This document shows, piece after piece, positions 24,029 through 26,470 of a stretch of 26,470 nt of DNA. Within the stretch, counting starts at the first letter, position 1. Every line of letters starts with the position of its first letter. Below the pieces are notes generated by a model. That model saw only the letters and a list, made by a program, of their open reading frames with translations. It made no database searches and was not told where the DNA came from. The DNA is from Rhodobiaceae bacterium UBA7804. Its GTDB lineage: Bacteria; Pseudomonadota; Alphaproteobacteria; Parvibaculales; Parvibaculaceae. The translations under genes were made by a program, and so were the position numbers. Where the stretch lies: the NCBI GenBank assembly GCA_002480495.1, contig DLCG01000010.1, positions 2,585 to 29,054 of the forward strand, written 5' to 3'.

Positions 24029-24043
24029 TATTGAGGGGGCGGC

Positions 24044-25576
<1,533 letters not shown>

Positions 25577-25587
25577 GGCGCGCTCAC

Positions 25588-26470
25588 ATGTTCAAGAAAA
25601 TCCTGATCGCAAACCGGGGCGAAATCGCCTGCCGCGTCATGAAGACGGCGAAGAAGATGGGCATCGCCACCGTCGCCGTCTATTCCGATGCCGACAAGGA
25701 TGCGCTGCATGTCGAGATGGCGGATGAAGCCGTCCATATCGGCGCGGCGGCCGCTTCCGAATCCTATCTCGTCATCGACAAGATCATCGCCGCCTGCAAG
25801 CAGACGGGCGCCGAGGCCGTTCATCCCGGCTACGGCTTCCTGTCGGAGAACGCCAGGTTCGCGCAGGCGCTGAAAGATAACGGCATTGCCTTCATCGGTC
25901 CGAACATCAAGGCCGTCGAGGTGATGGGCGACAAGATCGAGTCCAAGAAGTTCGCCGATGCCGCAGGCGTGAATACCGTGCCGGGCTATCTCGGCGTCAT
26001 CAAGGACGCGGAAGAAGCGGTCAAGATCGCCAACGAGATCGGCTATCCGGTCATGATCAAGGCGTCGGCAGGCGGCGGCGGCAAGGGCATGCGCATCGCA
26101 TGGTCGGAAAAGGAAGTCGCCGACGGCTTCACCTCCTCCATGTCGGAAGCGAAGTCCTCCTTCGGCGATGACCGCGTCTTCATCGAGAAGTTCGTCACGC
26201 AGCCGCGCCACATCGAAATCCAGGTGCTGGGCGACAAGCATGGCAATGCCATCTATGTGCTGGAGCGTGAATGTTCGATCCAGCGCCGCAACCAGAAGGT
26301 GATCGAAGAGGCGCCGTCGCCTTTCCTCGACGAAGAGACCCGCAAGGCGATGGGCGAGCAGGCCGTGGCGCTTGCCAAGGCCGTCGACTACGAAAGCGCG
26401 GGCACGGTCGAGTTCATCGTCGACAAGGACCGCAACTTCTATTTCCTCGAGATGAACACCCGCCTGCAGG
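25588..26470 (+). CDS. pccA: Propionyl-CoA carboxylase alpha (biotin carboxylase) subunit, 5' part
   Basis: The alpha subunit carboxylates biotin using ATP and bicarbonate and carries the biotin domain, which lies beyond the window. Translation starts at the ATG at 25588 (MFKKILIANRGEIACRVMKT) and stays open to the last base, giving 294 visible residues. Motifs are HPGYGFLSEN, the ATP-grasp glycine loop ASAGGGGKGMRIA (about 159-171), PRHIEIQVLGDKHG, and ERECSIQRRNQKVIEEAPSP. GAGG over the pccB stop is the ribosome binding site. Acetyl-CoA carboxylase AccC is similar, but pairing with pccB favours PccA. Confidence 0.92.
   Translation, partial: MFKKILIANRGEIACRVMKTAKKMGIATVAVYSDADKDALHVEMADEAVHIGAAAASESYLVIDKIIAACKQTGAEAVHPGYGFLSENARFAQALKDNGIAFIGPNIKAVEVMGDKIESKKFADAAGVNTVPGYLGVIKDAEEAVKIANEIGYPVMIKASAGGGGKGMRIAWSEKEVADGFTSSMSEAKSSFGDDRVFIEKFVTQPRHIEIQVLGDKHGNAIYVLERECSIQRRNQKVIEEAPSPFLDEETRKAMGEQAVALAKAVDYESAGTVEFIVDKDRNFYFLEMNTRLQ

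Overview
The window reads as chromosomal DNA of a GC-rich alphaproteobacterium, probably in the Rhizobiales or a neighbouring order and Parvibaculum-like (the genus is an impression from memory, not tested). Reasons: adk sits directly between secY and rpsM; rpmJ and rpsD are absent from the spc/alpha block; L3 carries an acidic Ala/Pro/Glu tail; and rplQ is followed by a Do-type protease, rarA, crcB, an RluC-type synthase, a HAD phosphatase and an ATP12-type F1-ATPase chaperone, an order I know from alphaproteobacteria. ATP12 itself points to alphaproteobacteria (and mitochondria).

Region 1 (1-15192) is the translation supercluster, all on the plus strand. It runs from the 3' part of tuf through the S10 block (rpsJ rplC rplD rplW rplB rpsS rplV rpsC rplP rpmC rpsQ), the spc block (rplN rplX rplE rpsN rpsH rplF rplR rpsE rpmD rplO secY adk) and the alpha block (rpsM rpsK rpoA rplQ). 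Spacing is tight, with several start/stop overlaps. It ends in a textbook intrinsic terminator at 15163-15192. The two larger internal gaps are not empty. The adk-rpsM gap has a near-consensus sigma-70 promoter (TTGACT-16-TATAAT) and a nested inverted repeat. The rpsK-rpoA gap has two perfect hairpins capped by UUCG and GCAA tetraloops.

Region 2 (15307-17643) holds a periplasmic Do/HtrA protease on the plus strand, convergent with an iron-storage pair on the minus strand: bfd (bacterioferritin-associated ferredoxin), then bfr (bacterioferritin). Bfr stores iron and Bfd donates electrons to release it. Similar 15-bp Fur-box-like motifs lie upstream of each gene, and a perfect 21-bp palindrome lies upstream of bfr.

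Region 3 (17857-23791) is a tightly coupled plus-strand operon: rarA, crcB/fluC, an rluC-type pseudouridine synthase, a gph-like HAD phosphatase, an AsmA-family protein and ATP12. Five junctions are 1-4 base overlaps or a 5-base gap. Functions are mixed (replication repair, fluoride export, rRNA modification, phosphate-ester hydrolysis, envelope, F1 assembly).

Region 4 (24044-26470) starts a propionyl-CoA carboxylase operon: pccB complete, pccA cut by the window edge. A 252-base hairpin-rich leader with a possible promoter precedes it.

No tRNA, rRNA, CRISPR array, insertion sequence, phage gene or defence system was seen, and no gene-free stretch exceeds 300 bases (the longest are 23792-24043, 17644-17856 and 12471-12666). 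This is mostly ordinary housekeeping DNA. The observations worth checking are regulatory structures in the gaps and lineage-specific insertions in conserved gene order, not a new protein system.
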